Shown here: in pieces, positions 26,781-38,100 of the stretch
Position numbering within the stretch: position 1 is the first letter of the stretch
Layout: the number at the start of each line of letters is the position of its first letter
DNA from: CAYNWT01 sp964485095
GTDB lineage: Bacteria; Planctomycetota; Planctomycetia; Planctomycetales; Planctomycetaceae
Length of the DNA: 64,000 nt
NCBI GenBank assembly: GCA_964485095.1
Contig: CAZAIB010000002.1
Location: forward strand, 62,001 to 126,000
Reading direction: 5' to 3'
Position numbers and translations under genes: made by a program
The notes under the pieces: model-generated
Told to the model about the DNA's origin: nothing
What the model saw: only the letters and a program-made list of their open reading frames with translations
Database searches by the model: none

Positions 26781-27536
26781 TCAGCTGGACGCAAACAACA
26801 CGCCGACCATCAGGTCGTACGCAGCATGCGCTCCAACCGTAATCCCAAATCCGCGTAGAAAAAACAGGCCGGCAAAGAACACGCCAGCCATCGCTCGGAA
26901 ACTGAAGCTAAACAGCGTAAACGAATCCGCTCCGGGCCCAACGTAATGGGCCACTGCGAAGACAACGCTGGTGGCCAGTACCGCAGAGATTGCCGATCCG
27001 CGCCGAGGAACCTCAAACAAGCGGAAGAAGCCGTAGGCAGCGGGAACCAAACACAGACGGAACAGAACCTCTTCGTACACCCCCGCCCCGACGAAGGCGA
27101 CTATCTGAGTGCTGGCCGGCAAACCGATCGCCAGGTCTTTGACTTCCGGCATCGCGCCGAAGACTGACGAGTGCACTTGTCCGATCGCGACCAGGCAACA
27201 CGCAAACAGCAGGCTCTCCGCCAGCATCCCAACCATGGTTCCGGCCCGCACACGCCACGGATCTCGAACCAAGACGTGCCACGAGAACAGCACAAACATT
27301 AGCATCAGCGGCAACAGCCACACGCTGGAGAGTCCCACAGCCGACAACGCGCCACGCATCCAGTAGTCGGCTCCGTTTCGAAGCGCTTCCGGATCGTTCT
27401 TTCCGAACCAGTACACGCCGACTTCGTAGATGAACAACAGCGGCACCAGAAACGCCAGGCTCGCCAGCGGCCTTCGCGCGCGAATCCAGTAGTCGGTGGG
27501 TTCTGCAGTCGATTCGGTTGGATTCTCGTCAGACAT
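26781..27536 (-). CDS. CPBP-family intramembrane metalloprotease (CAAX/Abi type)
   Basis: This 251-residue membrane protein has about seven hydrophobic segments. The glutamate motif is E155-E156-V-L-F-R160, the second motif is FAVAH with H197, and a third polar motif GAHAAYD occurs near residue 240, as expected for the CPBP (Rce1-like) family. Members cleave peptides in the membrane; in bacteria some are bacteriocin-immunity factors or modify export, but most are uncharacterised. The N-terminus is acidic and cytoplasmic. It is a single gene, convergent with the large propeller gene. The family assignment is firm and the substrate unknown. Confidence 0.88.
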   Translation of the reverse strand: MSDENPTESTAEPTDYWIRARRPLASLAFLVPLLFIYEVGVYWFGKNDPEALRNGADYWMRGALSAVGLSSVWLLPLMLMFVLFSWHVLVRDPWRVRAGTMVGMLAESLLFACCLVAIGQVHSSVFGAMPEVKDLAIGLPASTQIVAFVGAGVYEEVLFRLCLVPAAYGFFRLFEVPRRGSAISAVLATSVVFAVAHYVGPGADSFTLFSFSFRAMAGVFFAGLFFLRGFGITVGAHAAYDLMVGVLFASS

Positions 27537-27809
27537 GGATCGCTATTTGAGTTGACCAGCAGGAAGTGCGTGAACCAGGCAAGCGAACCGGTTCTCTGTA
27601 GTCATCGGGTTTCCTGATCGCACCCTCTGAGTACGAAGATGCGTCGTCCGAGCTATGCAGGTACGAATCATTCAACCGGCAATAGGGCACCTGCCGATTA
27701 CTCCGTCTGTGCAGCACTCTGATTCTCGCTGATTGCTGCATGACCAGGCGTCCGCGTGTGACGCCCGGCCAGTTGAACGCTGGCACTGACAACCTTCCGG
27801 GGGGCGAAA

Positions 27810-28736
27810 ATGTCAGGTTTCGACAAGCGACAACTGGCTGAACTGGTGGAGGACGTAGTCGCGACCTACACCAACATGGGCACCATTAATCATCTCGGGC
27901 ACGACCCACTGCCTGACGCTGATGAGGTCATCGCAATCGCGAACGATCTCAAAGAAGTGCTCTTTCCTGGTTACAACCGTAACCGGGATCTGCGACTCGA
28001 GAACGTGGCCATTCACATCGGAAGTCTGCTGGACCGGGTTCATCTCCGCCTGACAGAACAAATCGCGCGTGCGATGCGTTCGCAGGGAGGACCCGAACTG
28101 CGAATTGCATCAGACGAAACTGACGTGTCAGTTTCTGTCCGTGCTGCTGTTACTGCAGAGATGTTCCTGAAGTCCCTGCCCAACATGCGTGGGCTGCTGG
28201 CTTCCGATGTGAAGGCTGCGTACGACGGCGACCCGGCGGCAAAGTCGATCGACGAAGTCATCTTCTGCTACCCCGGCGTCGAAGCCATGACCATCCACCG
28301 CATCGCCCATGCTTTGCATCGGTTGGAAGTGCCGATTATTCCTCGCGTATTGAGCGAGTGGTCGCATCAGACCACGGGAATCGACATTCATCCTGGAGCG
28401 AAGATTGGACGTTCGTTTTTTATCGATCACGGAACCGGTGTTGTGATTGGTGAGACGTGCGAGATCGGTTCGGGCGTCACGCTTTATCAAAGTGTGACAC
28501 TGGGAGCCTGGTCGTTCCCGCGCGATAGTGACGGGAACCTGATCCGTGGTGAGAAGCGACATCCCACTATCGAAGACAACGTTGTCATCTATTCCAACGC
28601 GACTGTTCTGGGTGGAACCACGACCATCGGCGCGAACTCCAGCGTTGGTTCAGGCGTGACTCTTTCACGCAGTATTCCGGCCAACACGATTGTCACCATG
28701 GAGAGCCCGCAGCTGCGGTTCCGCGAAGCCGCGTAG
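27810..28736 (+). CDS. cysE: Serine O-acetyltransferase
   Basis: This 308-residue enzyme transfers acetyl from acetyl-CoA to L-serine, the first step of cysteine synthesis in the cytosol. The C-terminal left-handed beta-helix is evident from hexapeptide repeats beginning at TTGIDIHPGAKIG. D192 and H207 (in FIDHGTGVVIGET) match the catalytic Asp/His pair of CysE. The N-terminal ~180 residues are helical and longer than in E. coli (308 versus 273 residues in all), as in the EpsC-like group. A C-terminal tail ending VTMESPQLRFREAA is present; a terminal Ile, which lets CysE bind CysK, is absent. GGGGGG lies before the ATG. The gene is monocistronic, and the pathway partner cysK is not in the window. 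Confidence 0.93.
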   Translation: MSGFDKRQLAELVEDVVATYTNMGTINHLGHDPLPDADEVIAIANDLKEVLFPGYNRNRDLRLENVAIHIGSLLDRVHLRLTEQIARAMRSQGGPELRIASDETDVSVSVRAAVTAEMFLKSLPNMRGLLASDVKAAYDGDPAAKSIDEVIFCYPGVEAMTIHRIAHALHRLEVPIIPRVLSEWSHQTTGIDIHPGAKIGRSFFIDHGTGVVIGETCEIGSGVTLYQSVTLGAWSFPRDSDGNLIRGEKRHPTIEDNVVIYSNATVLGGTTTIGANSSVGSGVTLSRSIPANTIVTMESPQLRFREAA

Positions 28737-28753
28737 CATCGCGCAACCTGCGA

Positions 28754-29215
28754 TCAGTCAGGTTGGCTTAGCAGTGTTGACGCGTAATGCTGCATTTGCA
28801 GAAACGTCTGATGCCAGCCGTTTCCGCACGCTTCGTAGAAATCGTCCGCCGCCGGATCGTCGGGGAAGCCGGACTGGTTCACTCTTAGTAAGCTGCCATC
28901 TTTGTGCGGTTCGATCTCAAACCGCGTCACGAAGTCCGCTTCGAACGGAAGCGGCCCCTCTTTTGAGTGGTAATGATAGTCGCCGAACACCAGCAGACGG
29001 CCAGGCTCCCATTTGGTAATCGTTGCTGATGTGATGTAATCCGGCTGGTCTGAATCGTCACCCCAGGCGACCGTCCACGTGCCACCTTCGCCCGGCATGA
29101 CGATCGCGTAAGCCGCCGACCACCACTGTTGGATGTGGCTGCACGTCACCAGCAGTTCAAAAGCAACTTCCGGTGGCACGGCCAGCAGGATCTCGCGGGT
29201 TTGTCGTCGTGTCAT
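28754..29215 (-). CDS. SRPBCC/AHSA1-type domain protein
   Basis: The 153-residue product begins with a polar segment then IREILLAVPPEVAFELLVTCSHIQQWW-type sequence, the opening strand-helix-helix pattern of START-like SRPBCC proteins of the AHSA1 group, and ends with a long C-terminal helix that includes NGWHQTFLQMQHYA. These proteins form a hydrophobic cavity and bind lipids or hydrophobic ligands, or assist Hsp90 in eukaryotes. No ligand can be inferred. The start at 29215 was preferred to 29269 because the first 18 residues of the longer frame do not fit the fold. It is convergent with cysE and divergent from the coiled-coil gene. Confidence 0.78.
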   Translation of the reverse strand: MTRRQTREILLAVPPEVAFELLVTCSHIQQWWSAAYAIVMPGEGGTWTVAWGDDSDQPDYITSATITKWEPGRLLVFGDYHYHSKEGPLPFEADFVTRFEIEPHKDGSLLRVNQSGFPDDPAADDFYEACGNGWHQTFLQMQHYASTLLSQPD

Positions 29216-29296
29216 GGTGAAACTCTGGTGGTTTGCCTGCCGGGAAACGATAATCACAGGCTGTAACAACCCTCTTTGTACCGTGGACCATCGCGC

Positions 29297-30124
29297 ATGT
29301 CTCGTGTCAGTTCATTCTTGCTTTTCGCCTCTTTCATGTTCGTCACCCCCGCGGCAGCCATCGCGCAGGATCATGAAGTGGAACTGGAAAAAGCTCTGGT
29401 TCAAACTCGCAAAGCCCAGGAGCAGCTTAAGCGCGAGCTGGATGAGGCTCGTGCCCACGGCAAACGGATGCAGCAGGAAGCGGAAGAACACCGCCGGGTG
29501 GCCGAACGTGCCAGGGAGCAGGCAGAGATGGAACGAACACGTGCGCAGGAAATGGCCGAACACTTGCGTGGCCGAGGCATAAACCCGGAAAGAGAACTCA
29601 TGGGACGCCTGGAACGTCTCGTCAGCGCCCGCGAGCTACTCATGCAGGCGGGTGAATTAGAACTTGCCAACAACGTCGCTGAACGGATGGAACAGACCCA
29701 ACAGGAGCTAATCCGACTGCGAATCAGAGATGAACAACGGGGTGATCGCGACCGGCCGCGCAGTGAACCGAACCAGCGGCGGGGTGATCGTGAGCGCGAC
29801 CGTGAGCGCGATCAACCGCAGCGCAACGGCGACCGCGATCAGCCGCAGCGCGACCGTCCGGAAGGACGACAAAACAGGGACCAGGGACGGCGGGATGGTG
29901 ATCGAAATTCTGCGAATCGCGATCGTGACAATCAACGTAGAGACCAGCAACGACCAGCAGGCAACCGAAACCAGGACCGTCGGCCTGACCAGAGACAAGA
30001 CCGTCGACGTTCGGAAAATGGCGGCGACCGAGGAGGACGCGACGTGGAGATTCAGGAACTTCGCGAACAACTCCAGCTGCTCCGTCGTGAACTGGAAGAA
30101 CTTGGCAAGCGAATTGGTCACTAA
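29297..30124 (+). CDS. Secreted coiled-coil protein with Arg/Asp-rich low-complexity region
   Basis: The 275-residue product has a signal peptide (residues 1-24, cleavage near AIAQ). A charged coiled coil of about 110 residues is rich in Glu, Arg and Gln. A low-complexity stretch of roughly 85 residues follows, built on RD, RDR and QRD units (about half of its residues are Arg or Asp). A short coiled coil (VEIQELREQLQLLRREL) closes the protein. Such a design suggests a structural or RNA/polyanion-binding role at the envelope; there is no catalytic motif. The low-complexity DNA is GACCGC-rich and could vary in length by slippage. It precedes the TPM-domain genes by about 110 bases on the same strand. 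Confidence 0.7.
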   Translation: MSRVSSFLLFASFMFVTPAAAIAQDHEVELEKALVQTRKAQEQLKRELDEARAHGKRMQQEAEEHRRVAERAREQAEMERTRAQEMAEHLRGRGINPERELMGRLERLVSARELLMQAGELELANNVAERMEQTQQELIRLRIRDEQRGDRDRPRSEPNQRRGDRERDRERDQPQRNGDRDQPQRDRPEGRQNRDQGRRDGDRNSANRDRDNQRRDQQRPAGNRNQDRRPDQRQDRRRSENGGDRGGRDVEIQELREQLQLLRRELEELGKRIGH

Positions 30125-30235
30125 GCCTCTGTTCTAACACGGACCTGCGCGTCCGACGTCAAACCGTTTGCGACGGACACTCCGGCCGCCGCCAACCCAA
30201 ATATTGCCGCTGCATCTGCCTTCGAAAGTGCTGTC

Positions 30236-31180
30236 ATGCGAAACCTACTGCTTGTCGCCTTCTGCCTGCCAACCCCCTTGTTCGCGTTCCAGGCCGAACG
30301 TGTTCCATTGACGTTTGAGAAACCGGACGAACGTCAGTTTGTGGTCGACAAAGCCAACATGCTGACGTCCGCGCAGGAATCTCAAATCAAAACGACTGCG
30401 GACGCGTTACTGACCAGTACCGGTCGGCCGCTGTTGGTGGTTACGATCGAATCAATGGCCCAACATGGCGGGTCAGGGCTGCAGATCAAACAGTTCAGTC
30501 GCTACCTGTTTGGCCAGTTGGGCCTGGGTCGCGATGACGTTGAAGATGGGAACCGCGGCATCCTGTTCGTTGTCTCTCGACAGGATCGGAAGGCTGCAAT
30601 TGAACTTGGTGCAGACTGGCCTGTTTCGGCCGACCGAAAAGCTGAGGAAATCATGCAACTGGCCATCATCCCTCGATTCCGGCAGGGTGATTTCGGTCGC
30701 GGAATCAGACAAGGTGTCGAAGCGCTGGCGGTTTTGGCTCGATCACCGGACAGTCCTTCGGCTGAGGCGCGTGAGTCTGCCCCAACTGGTGCAGATGCGA
30801 CCTACTACTATCAGACGCGGTACCCGGATGTTGACAGTCACTACGTTGAATACCGGAACACACCGCCGACCGGACCGGGTGGCTTTTGCTGTGTCGGATT
30901 GTTCTTCGCCTTGCTACTGCCGCTACTTGGACGGGGCGGTGGGTTCTTTAGCATCGTTAGCATGATTCTGTTCGGGATGGCCAGCAATGTGCGGACATCG
31001 TCCAGGCGTTATCGAGACGACGACGATGATGGCGGCTGGTTCATGGGTGGCGGTGGAAGTTCTGGCGGCGGCTTTGGCGGATTCGGAGGCGGCGGAGGTT
31101 CAAGTTCTGGTGGTGGGTTTAGCGGCGGGTCGTTTGGTGGTGGATTTTCCGGTGGCGGTGGTGCATCCGGTTCGTGGTAG
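30236..31180 (+). CDS. Secreted TPM-domain (YgcG-like) protein with Gly/Ser-rich C-terminus
   Basis: The 314-residue product has a signal peptide (MRNLLLVAFCLPTPLFA) and a TPM domain of about residues 35-175. It shows VVDKANMLTSAQESQI at the start and GILFVVSRQDRKAAIELG in the middle, the hallmark of Psb32/YgcG-type proteins. A transmembrane segment (FFALLLPLLGRGGG..MILFGM) lies around residues 220-245. It ends with a 60-residue tail of Gly and Ser repeats (GGGGSSGGGFGGFGG). The same layout is found in YgcG, whose biochemical role is unsettled; plant relatives assist photosystem repair. It overlaps the frame of the next gene only if an upstream start is used; with the GTG at 31231 they are 50 bases apart and are probably cotranscribed. 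Confidence 0.88.
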   Translation: MRNLLLVAFCLPTPLFAFQAERVPLTFEKPDERQFVVDKANMLTSAQESQIKTTADALLTSTGRPLLVVTIESMAQHGGSGLQIKQFSRYLFGQLGLGRDDVEDGNRGILFVVSRQDRKAAIELGADWPVSADRKAEEIMQLAIIPRFRQGDFGRGIRQGVEALAVLARSPDSPSAEARESAPTGADATYYYQTRYPDVDSHYVEYRNTPPTGPGGFCCVGLFFALLLPLLGRGGGFFSIVSMILFGMASNVRTSSRRYRDDDDDGGWFMGGGGSSGGGFGGFGGGGGSSSGGGFSGGSFGGGFSGGGGASGSW

Positions 31181-31230
31181 CAACCAGTCCGGCTGACTCA
31201 TCCCAGACACAACACAGAAGAAAGCACAAC

Positions 31231-31908
31231 GTGGAAAATCACTTCACTCCCGACGAACACAAACGCGTCACCACTGCGGTCGAGCAAGCTGAGGCCAGGA
31301 CGTCCGCAGAAATCGTGCCCGTGATTGCTCAGGCGTCCGACAGCTACGATCGACCAGAAGACGTCGCCGGTTTGTGGCTTGCGGCACTGGCCGTTGCGGG
31401 CATGTGGTTTGTTGTTCCGGCCCGAGTTCAGGTGCCGGGCAGTTGGGAAGTGGCATCGTCCTGGACATCGCTGGTGTTGCTGCTGGGAGCCGCATTGGTC
31501 GCGTTCTTAATCGGCGCGTTCGCGGCGAGTCAAATTGACTGGCTGCGCAAGGTGTTCACTCCGAAGTCTCAAATGAACTCTGCTGTTCTGATTCGAGCCT
31601 CGCAGGTTTTCTTTGACAACCGTATCCATCACACCGATTGCGGAACCGGCGTCTTGATTTACCTTTCGCTGTACGAACGGCAGGCGGTGGTTCTGGGCGA
31701 CGAAACCGTCACGGAAAAACTTGGGACGGCGGGTCTGGAAAAGATCTGCAACGACTTAACCGCACATCTGAAATCCGGGCAGAATGTCGTGGACGCTATG
31801 TGTAAGACCATTGAAGTGACCGGCGACCAACTGGGTTCAGTCCTCCCACGCAGCAGTACCGACAAGAACGAACTCAAAGATGTCCTGATCGAACTGGGCA
31901 AGCCATAA
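31231..31908 (+). CDS. TPM-domain membrane protein (DUF-type partner of YgcG)
   Basis: Using the GTG at 31231 the product has 225 residues. It opens with HFTPDEHKRVTTAVEQAEARTSAEIVPV, the start of a TPM domain. This is interrupted by two transmembrane segments (about residues 52-110: LWLAALAVAGMWFVV and WTSLVLLLGAALVAFLIGAF) and then continues with VFFDNRIHHTDCGTGVLIYLSLYERQAVVLGD. This two-helix insertion is common in the second TPM protein of LemA/YgcG-type clusters. The pair with the preceding TPM gene is a recurring bacterial arrangement, but no lemA gene is present here. The function is unknown, probably envelope stress or maintenance. An upstream ATG start at 31174 would overlap the previous gene by seven bases; GTG with AGAAGAAAG nearby fits better. 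Confidence 0.85.
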   Translation: MENHFTPDEHKRVTTAVEQAEARTSAEIVPVIAQASDSYDRPEDVAGLWLAALAVAGMWFVVPARVQVPGSWEVASSWTSLVLLLGAALVAFLIGAFAASQIDWLRKVFTPKSQMNSAVLIRASQVFFDNRIHHTDCGTGVLIYLSLYERQAVVLGDETVTEKLGTAGLEKICNDLTAHLKSGQNVVDAMCKTIEVTGDQLGSVLPRSSTDKNELKDVLIELGKP

Positions 31909-32181
31909 GAGTCGGCGCGGCCATTGGCCAGCGATGAGCTTCAGGAAGAAACAGACAGGGAAGAAGACGCGTCAGACCCTGAAGTAAGAAGACGCGCTTC
32001 GAGAAGAGTCTGCCTGGTCAAGACGCTCACGACCCTGGCTCACTGAAGTGATCCGGATTTGGTTTGCTTCTGAAGTTCGGCCGATGGTTTTTCGTCATTC
32101 GGAGCAGATTGTCCTGGATCATCGAGGACAGATTTCGTTTAACGAAAAATACCCTCTCAGCATGCCTTCGTGAGTGCGACC

Positions 32182-35100
32182 ATGTTTTGCCTGCTAAATC
32201 TGTGTGCGATTTTTCTTACCTCTGACTCTCCTGTTGATACGCAACTGACTGCAGCGGATGACGTTATCGCCGTGCGTCAGGCTGATGGTGAGTGGAGCTT
32301 TCCTGCCGCTGGTGATGCAATCGCCTTGCCAGCGGAGATCCGATCGCCGGTCGTTGGGACCAGCCAAGTGAAGCTTGGCGAAGGCAGGGTGCGATTGGGG
32401 CCTGATTCTGCGATTGGTCTAAGCACGCTCGCGACCGACCCGGACACGATTGAAGTAAATCTCACTCGCGGCAGTTGCTTGATCAATGCGATGCGCCCAA
32501 CCATCGTTCGTGTTGACGGAACGCAGGTTTCGCTGGAAGCCGGTAGTACAGCAACTTGCGTTGTTCACAGTGACGGCCTGATTTTCCGTCTGGACGCAGG
32601 CGCGGCGACGCTTGCAAACGAATCCCTCAAGCCCGGCCCGGCCGTGCTTGTTCAGGACGACAAGACACGTGCGGCACCTGCGTTTGTTGATCCGTTTCAA
32701 AAACAATCGCAGGGAACCGGCCAACTGCTGGTTCGTGATCCGCAAGCCGACAGCAGCGTGCGACTGAATCTGGTGCGGTATCACGTCAACGTTGTGCTCA
32801 TGCCACCCGTCGCGCTCGTGCAGATTGACCAGGTGTTCTACAACCCGTACGGCCGCATGCAGGAAGGCACGTTCGTTTTCAATCTGCCTACCGGCGCGTC
32901 GGTTAGTCGGTTTGGAATGTACACGGCGCCCGATCAATTGATCGAAGGCGAACTCATCGAACGCCGCCGCGCGTCGTCGATTTATGAATCAATTGTGCGG
33001 CGCAGACGCGACCCGGCGATTCTGGAACAAATCGGGGACAACCTGTTCCGCATGCGTGTGTTCCCAGTGTTCGCTCGAGACACAAAACGTGTGCTCCTGG
33101 ACTACACGGTTCCGCTGCATTCGACGGACGGAAAATTCTCGTTCGAGTTACCACTGGTGACCGACCTGAAACCGATTCACGACTTCCGCATCACTGGTTC
33201 CATCCGGCCGCCCGTTGACGCAAAGGGAGTGACCACGAACCACGACATTCAGCTGGACGCCCAGGATGACGGGCGGGTCACATTCGATTGGAAGAAGAAT
33301 CGATACCAACCCACGGATGACCTGCGTGTTGAGTTCAGGCAGCCGCCAACGAAAGAGCCAATCATTCGTTCCTGGCGAGCCAAACCGAGCAGTCCGGATT
33401 GGTTCCATGTGATCACTGTTCCGCAATCTGCGATACCCAAAACGCCGAATGACGAACGGCCGCTGGATGTTCTGATTGTTGGCGACTCCTCCGACCGCGG
33501 ACGAAAGTTTCGGACCGCAATTCAGAAAACAACGGCGACCGTACTGGAGAGTCTGAAGTCTGACGACCGGTTCTGCATTGGTGGAGCCGACATTAACTGG
33601 CACAGGCACACGGAATGGCTGGAACCAAAAGCCGCGGCGACTGCACTTGAACTGCAGCGCAAGGATCTCAGCATGGGGCAAAGCAAGCCGCACCGTGCGT
33701 TGGAATCGGCGGCGGACGAATTCACTGATCGTCCGGAAAATCGACGCCGCGTTGTGATTTACATTGGCGCGGGCGACAGCGACGGCGGTGCACAGACTGA
33801 TGGACTCAGCACCCGGTTTGCGGAACTTGGCATTGAGTTCTCCGCTGTGTTGATGAAGGCATGGGCGCAGGAAAAACCGGCGATGGATCGACTAGCGCAA
33901 CGGACTGGAGGTCGGCTGTTCGAACGACCCCGGGAAGATAGATTGGCGGCCGGTAATTGGTTCCGACATGTGTTGAGCCGGTTTGCAACCAGCCGCAGCG
34001 TGACCTCAGCCACCATCGGTTCGGCCGAACCGAAAGACGTCTTCGTGCGGAACTCAAGCAGCGGCGGCAGCACACATATCTTCGCCCGGTCCAGGGCAGG
34101 TTCGAAAGTCAAACTTGAGATCGCTGCCGGGCGTGGTTCGAGTTCCGCACAGCAAGCGTGGACTCTGCCTCAGAACAATTCCGACGACACATTTACCGGA
34201 AGACTGTGGGCTCAGCGGCGGTTGGAAGATCTTGCCGCCGAACTCAAACGCACGCCCGACAACAAGCAGGCAGCGGGAAACATGGTTAAGTTGTCGCAGG
34301 AATGGAGCCTGCTTTCGCCGCGGACGGCATTCCTCGTTCTTGAAAGTGAAGCAGATTACAAACATTGGAATATCAATCGCAAGCGCCGTCGGCGGTATTG
34401 GAAGCCTGCAGAGAAACTGGAAGCGATACCGATTCCGGAGGAGCTTAGGCAGTTGGCCTGGGACGCCCAAGGGCGTCAGAAGAAACGCAAACCGGTGAGT
34501 ACCGCCGGGGCGATCGCTGAAGCCACTCGCCTGATGCGCCACAGTTTGTGGTCGGCCGCGATTGACGAACTGGATCGGGTGCAACCCAATACTCCCCAGA
34601 CAGCGCGGGAGATATTGGATCTTCGAACCAGGATTCGTGAGGCTCAACAACAGCAGATATTTCTGACACAGCACGAATCGCTGGCCGAGTGGTTTGATCG
34701 CACCAGGTATTCGGCCCGCAAGCTACTGCTCCCGCGTTCGCAGGCCGTGGGTTACGGGTCAAGCAGCCCGGAGTTTCGAAGGTACTTTCCACAGGCCAGC
34801 AAAATGTTGCAGAAGGTACCGGGGCGAATCCCACGCATGGATGGTCGGGGGCTGATGAATTGGGTGGAGCGCAAAACGGGAGTCCCTGTCCTGTGGGATC
34901 ACCTGGCAATGGAGGAACTTCAAATCGAAGACCCGGAAGATGTTGAGTTCGAACTACGCGGAACGCGTCCGCTGACCTTGAAAAATGCTTTGAAAAACCT
35001 GTTGGTCGTTGATGATGTTGACGAACCGCTGACGTTCATGCAGAAACGAAACGCAATTGTCCTGACAACTCAGGCTGAAGCTGCGGATGAAGCAAACTAC

Positions 35101-38100
35101 GACACACGAGTCCTTCCGGTTCATGACTTGTTGGACCTGAATCGCCGAGCTTCACGTGGCCAGTTGGTGAACCCATTCATCGATATTGAGGACGACTTCC
35201 GGGCAAGAGTTCGGGAAAAACTACAGCGGCCAATTGTCTGCGATGGTGAGGATATCACTCTCCAGGAATGGGCAGACGTGCTGGCGGAACACCTGGGAGA
35301 AAACGTTCTCCTGGACCCACTGGCTTTGGAAGAGCTTCGACTTGAGCGAGACACTGTCGTGGAACCAGCCCATCGGGGGCATGACATTTCCTTGTCACAC
35401 GCGATGGAGTTCAAGAATGTCGATGAGCCGCTAACTCTGCTCCCCAAAGGTGAGGCCGTCTGGATTACCACACTGGCTGAAGCGGACGACGAGGCGAACT
35501 ACACGACCAAAGTCTATCCCGTCGGCGCACTGCTAACCGAGTTCCCCGCGGAAGAAGCAGAAGCCCGGGGCCTGGGACCGTTTGGGTGGGGAACCTCAGG
35601 CTGGCTGGGAGCTGGTGGTGGAGGTTTCGGTGGTGGCGGCTTGGGTGGTGGAGGTTTCGGTGTTGGAGGTTTCGGTGGCGGTGGCGGTGGCCTTGGCGGC
35701 GGTGGACTTGGCGGCGGTGGACTTGGTGGCGGCGGACTTGGTGGCGGCGGACTTGGTGGCGGAGGGCTTGGTGGCGGTGGGGGCCTTGGCGGAGGCGGCA
35801 TTAGTCCGCCACAAACCGCACCCGCAGGTGTCGGCATCAGTGGCCTGGAAGACGACTCAGCCGAACCGGTTCAGGAACAGGTAGCCGATGACTCAAAGTT
35901 GGCTTCGGAGGACTTAGCCGGAACCGCGATTGAGGACCTCCCAATCGAACCTGCCTCTGAACGCATTGTTGATTTTCAGGAACTAATGGACGCAATCAGA
36001 AGTGCCTCTCGCCCACCCGCGTTGTGGCAAATGGACGACGGCGAAGGCGGTTCGATGGCTCCGTTCCTCCCATCGCTAAGTCTCATCGTTCGCCAAAACA
36101 AAGGGGCGCACAGGCTAATCGAGAAATTGCTGGACGATCTCAAACGGCAACCTCCGGTTGCGGGGCTAATACCAGCTACGCCCAAACGCTCGTACTATCA
36201 ATTTCTGACTGATCTCATTCGAACCCAAACTCGGCCGCCGGCGCTCTGGCAAGCAGAGGATGGCGAGGGAGGAAGCGTGTTGGCCAACACGGCGAGAGGT
36301 TCGCTGATCATTCGACAAAGCGGAGAGGTCCATGAGCAAATATATAACCTTCTGACCAGGCTGCGACGTTCTGTTGTGAACCAGAAGGCCAAAGCCGGCG
36401 CGTTGAAGTTCCAGTATTTTGAGAAGAGTGACTGGCAAATGACTGCGGTCACAGAGGCAGAACTGACCACGCTGAAAGTTCGTAACGAACCGGGAACCGG
36501 CCACTGGCGACACTCAACCAGTGATGCCATGGAAACAGTGGCCATTCACCGCACTGACGAATTGCTTCGAGGCCGAATCGGTGCCATCGAAACCAACGTC
36601 AGCGGCCCCCAGGTGAAAACCATTTGGCCCGACTTACGCCTGCTTGAAGAAACAACGGACAGCGATGCAGCAAAGCAGGCTCTCGACATCGCGCTACCGT
36701 GGTTGCCACATCGTTCGAATCAGGAACTGGCACGCATGTTTGAGATTACCGAAACCGCTCAGGATGATTCGACGGTGACACTGAAAATGCAGATCGCCAG
36801 CAGCAACCACAATTTCGTCACGGCCGAATATGTCAAAGACACCGGGCGACTTCGCTCATGGACAGTGAACATCAATGGCCAGCGAACCTATCGGCTTCGA
36901 TTCCAGTACGCGAACAATCTGCAAACAGTGTCGGTCGTGTTCCCGGAACTGCACACTGAGACATGGACCGCACAGGCAAACGCGTTCGACTTCAACGAGG
37001 CCGATGAAACCTACGTGCTCCACAAGCCCGCGCCAGCAGTGACCGTGAATTCGCCCGCCCAGCCAAAGTTCACGCGGATGCTAAAGGCTCTCAATTCGGG
37101 CGATGCCAGTGCAGCCGTCCGGTTGGCCGATCAAATTCTCGAGGCTCATCCAAACCACGCTCTGACCCTGTTCCTCAAAGCTCAGTGCCACGACTATTCT
37201 AGTCTAGCCGTCACGCGGGCAGAGGCGCTAAGTTACCTGAAAACAGCCGCGAAGAACCAGACGATCGTTCGCTGGCTGGATAAGACTGAGTTCGGGTTCC
37301 TGACGTCTTACGAAGCCTACGAATTGCAGTCGACACTGCCAACAAAGGCCCGCACCAACGACGATCGGCAACGCCTTGCCGAACTTGCTTTGCAGGCTCA
37401 CCGACCCGCCAACGCGCTTGAGCAGTTGGATGCGATTCAGGACATGAAGCCGACGCACAAACTCATCAACCTACGAGTAAAGGCGTTGTTGGAGCAGGGC
37501 GAACTGGAAAAGCTAACCTCGATTGTCGAGGACCTCTCACGCAGCGATTTTGATGACACGTCGTTGCTTGAAGTCGCCAGTCTGCTGCGAGCTCGAAGGC
37601 GACCGTCTTTGACAGAGACAATTCTGTCTGCAATCTTGAAGCGTTACGACGGCAAACAGGTTCCTCAGGAAATCCTCCGACACTGCGCGTACCGCAGCAG
37701 CTACCCGAAGCGAGCCGAACGATTGTTCGCCTTGCTACAAGCGTTGCCAAAGAATCGGCGGACGGCCAGGCGAACCGCTACCGGCGAATTGATTGACTGC
37801 TTCCAGGATTCATCGCATGCGGTGAAGGCCCTGCAGTTTGCGAAACAGACGCCCGATCACAGCCTGCGTGTGGCACTCATCGCAAAGGCTGAATACCTGG
37901 GGGCCAGTAATGCCACAGTCGCAGAGATGCTGCTGCCGAGTTTGCAACACGGCGACGTTAGTGATCGTCAACTAAACTGGCTTAGCCATCAGATTTACTT
38001 CAACCAGTCCACTGTCACCAAGTATGTCGAACACGTCGAAGCCCGTATCCGCCACGGCAACCACGTGACCTCGCGAATGTATTCAATGCTGGAAAGCGCC

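Noticed and set aside
35514..35837. Minus-strand frame coding for long proline runs
   Set aside because: It is the reverse reading of the Gly-repeat tract of the mosaic gene; the composition follows from that and no start site supports it.
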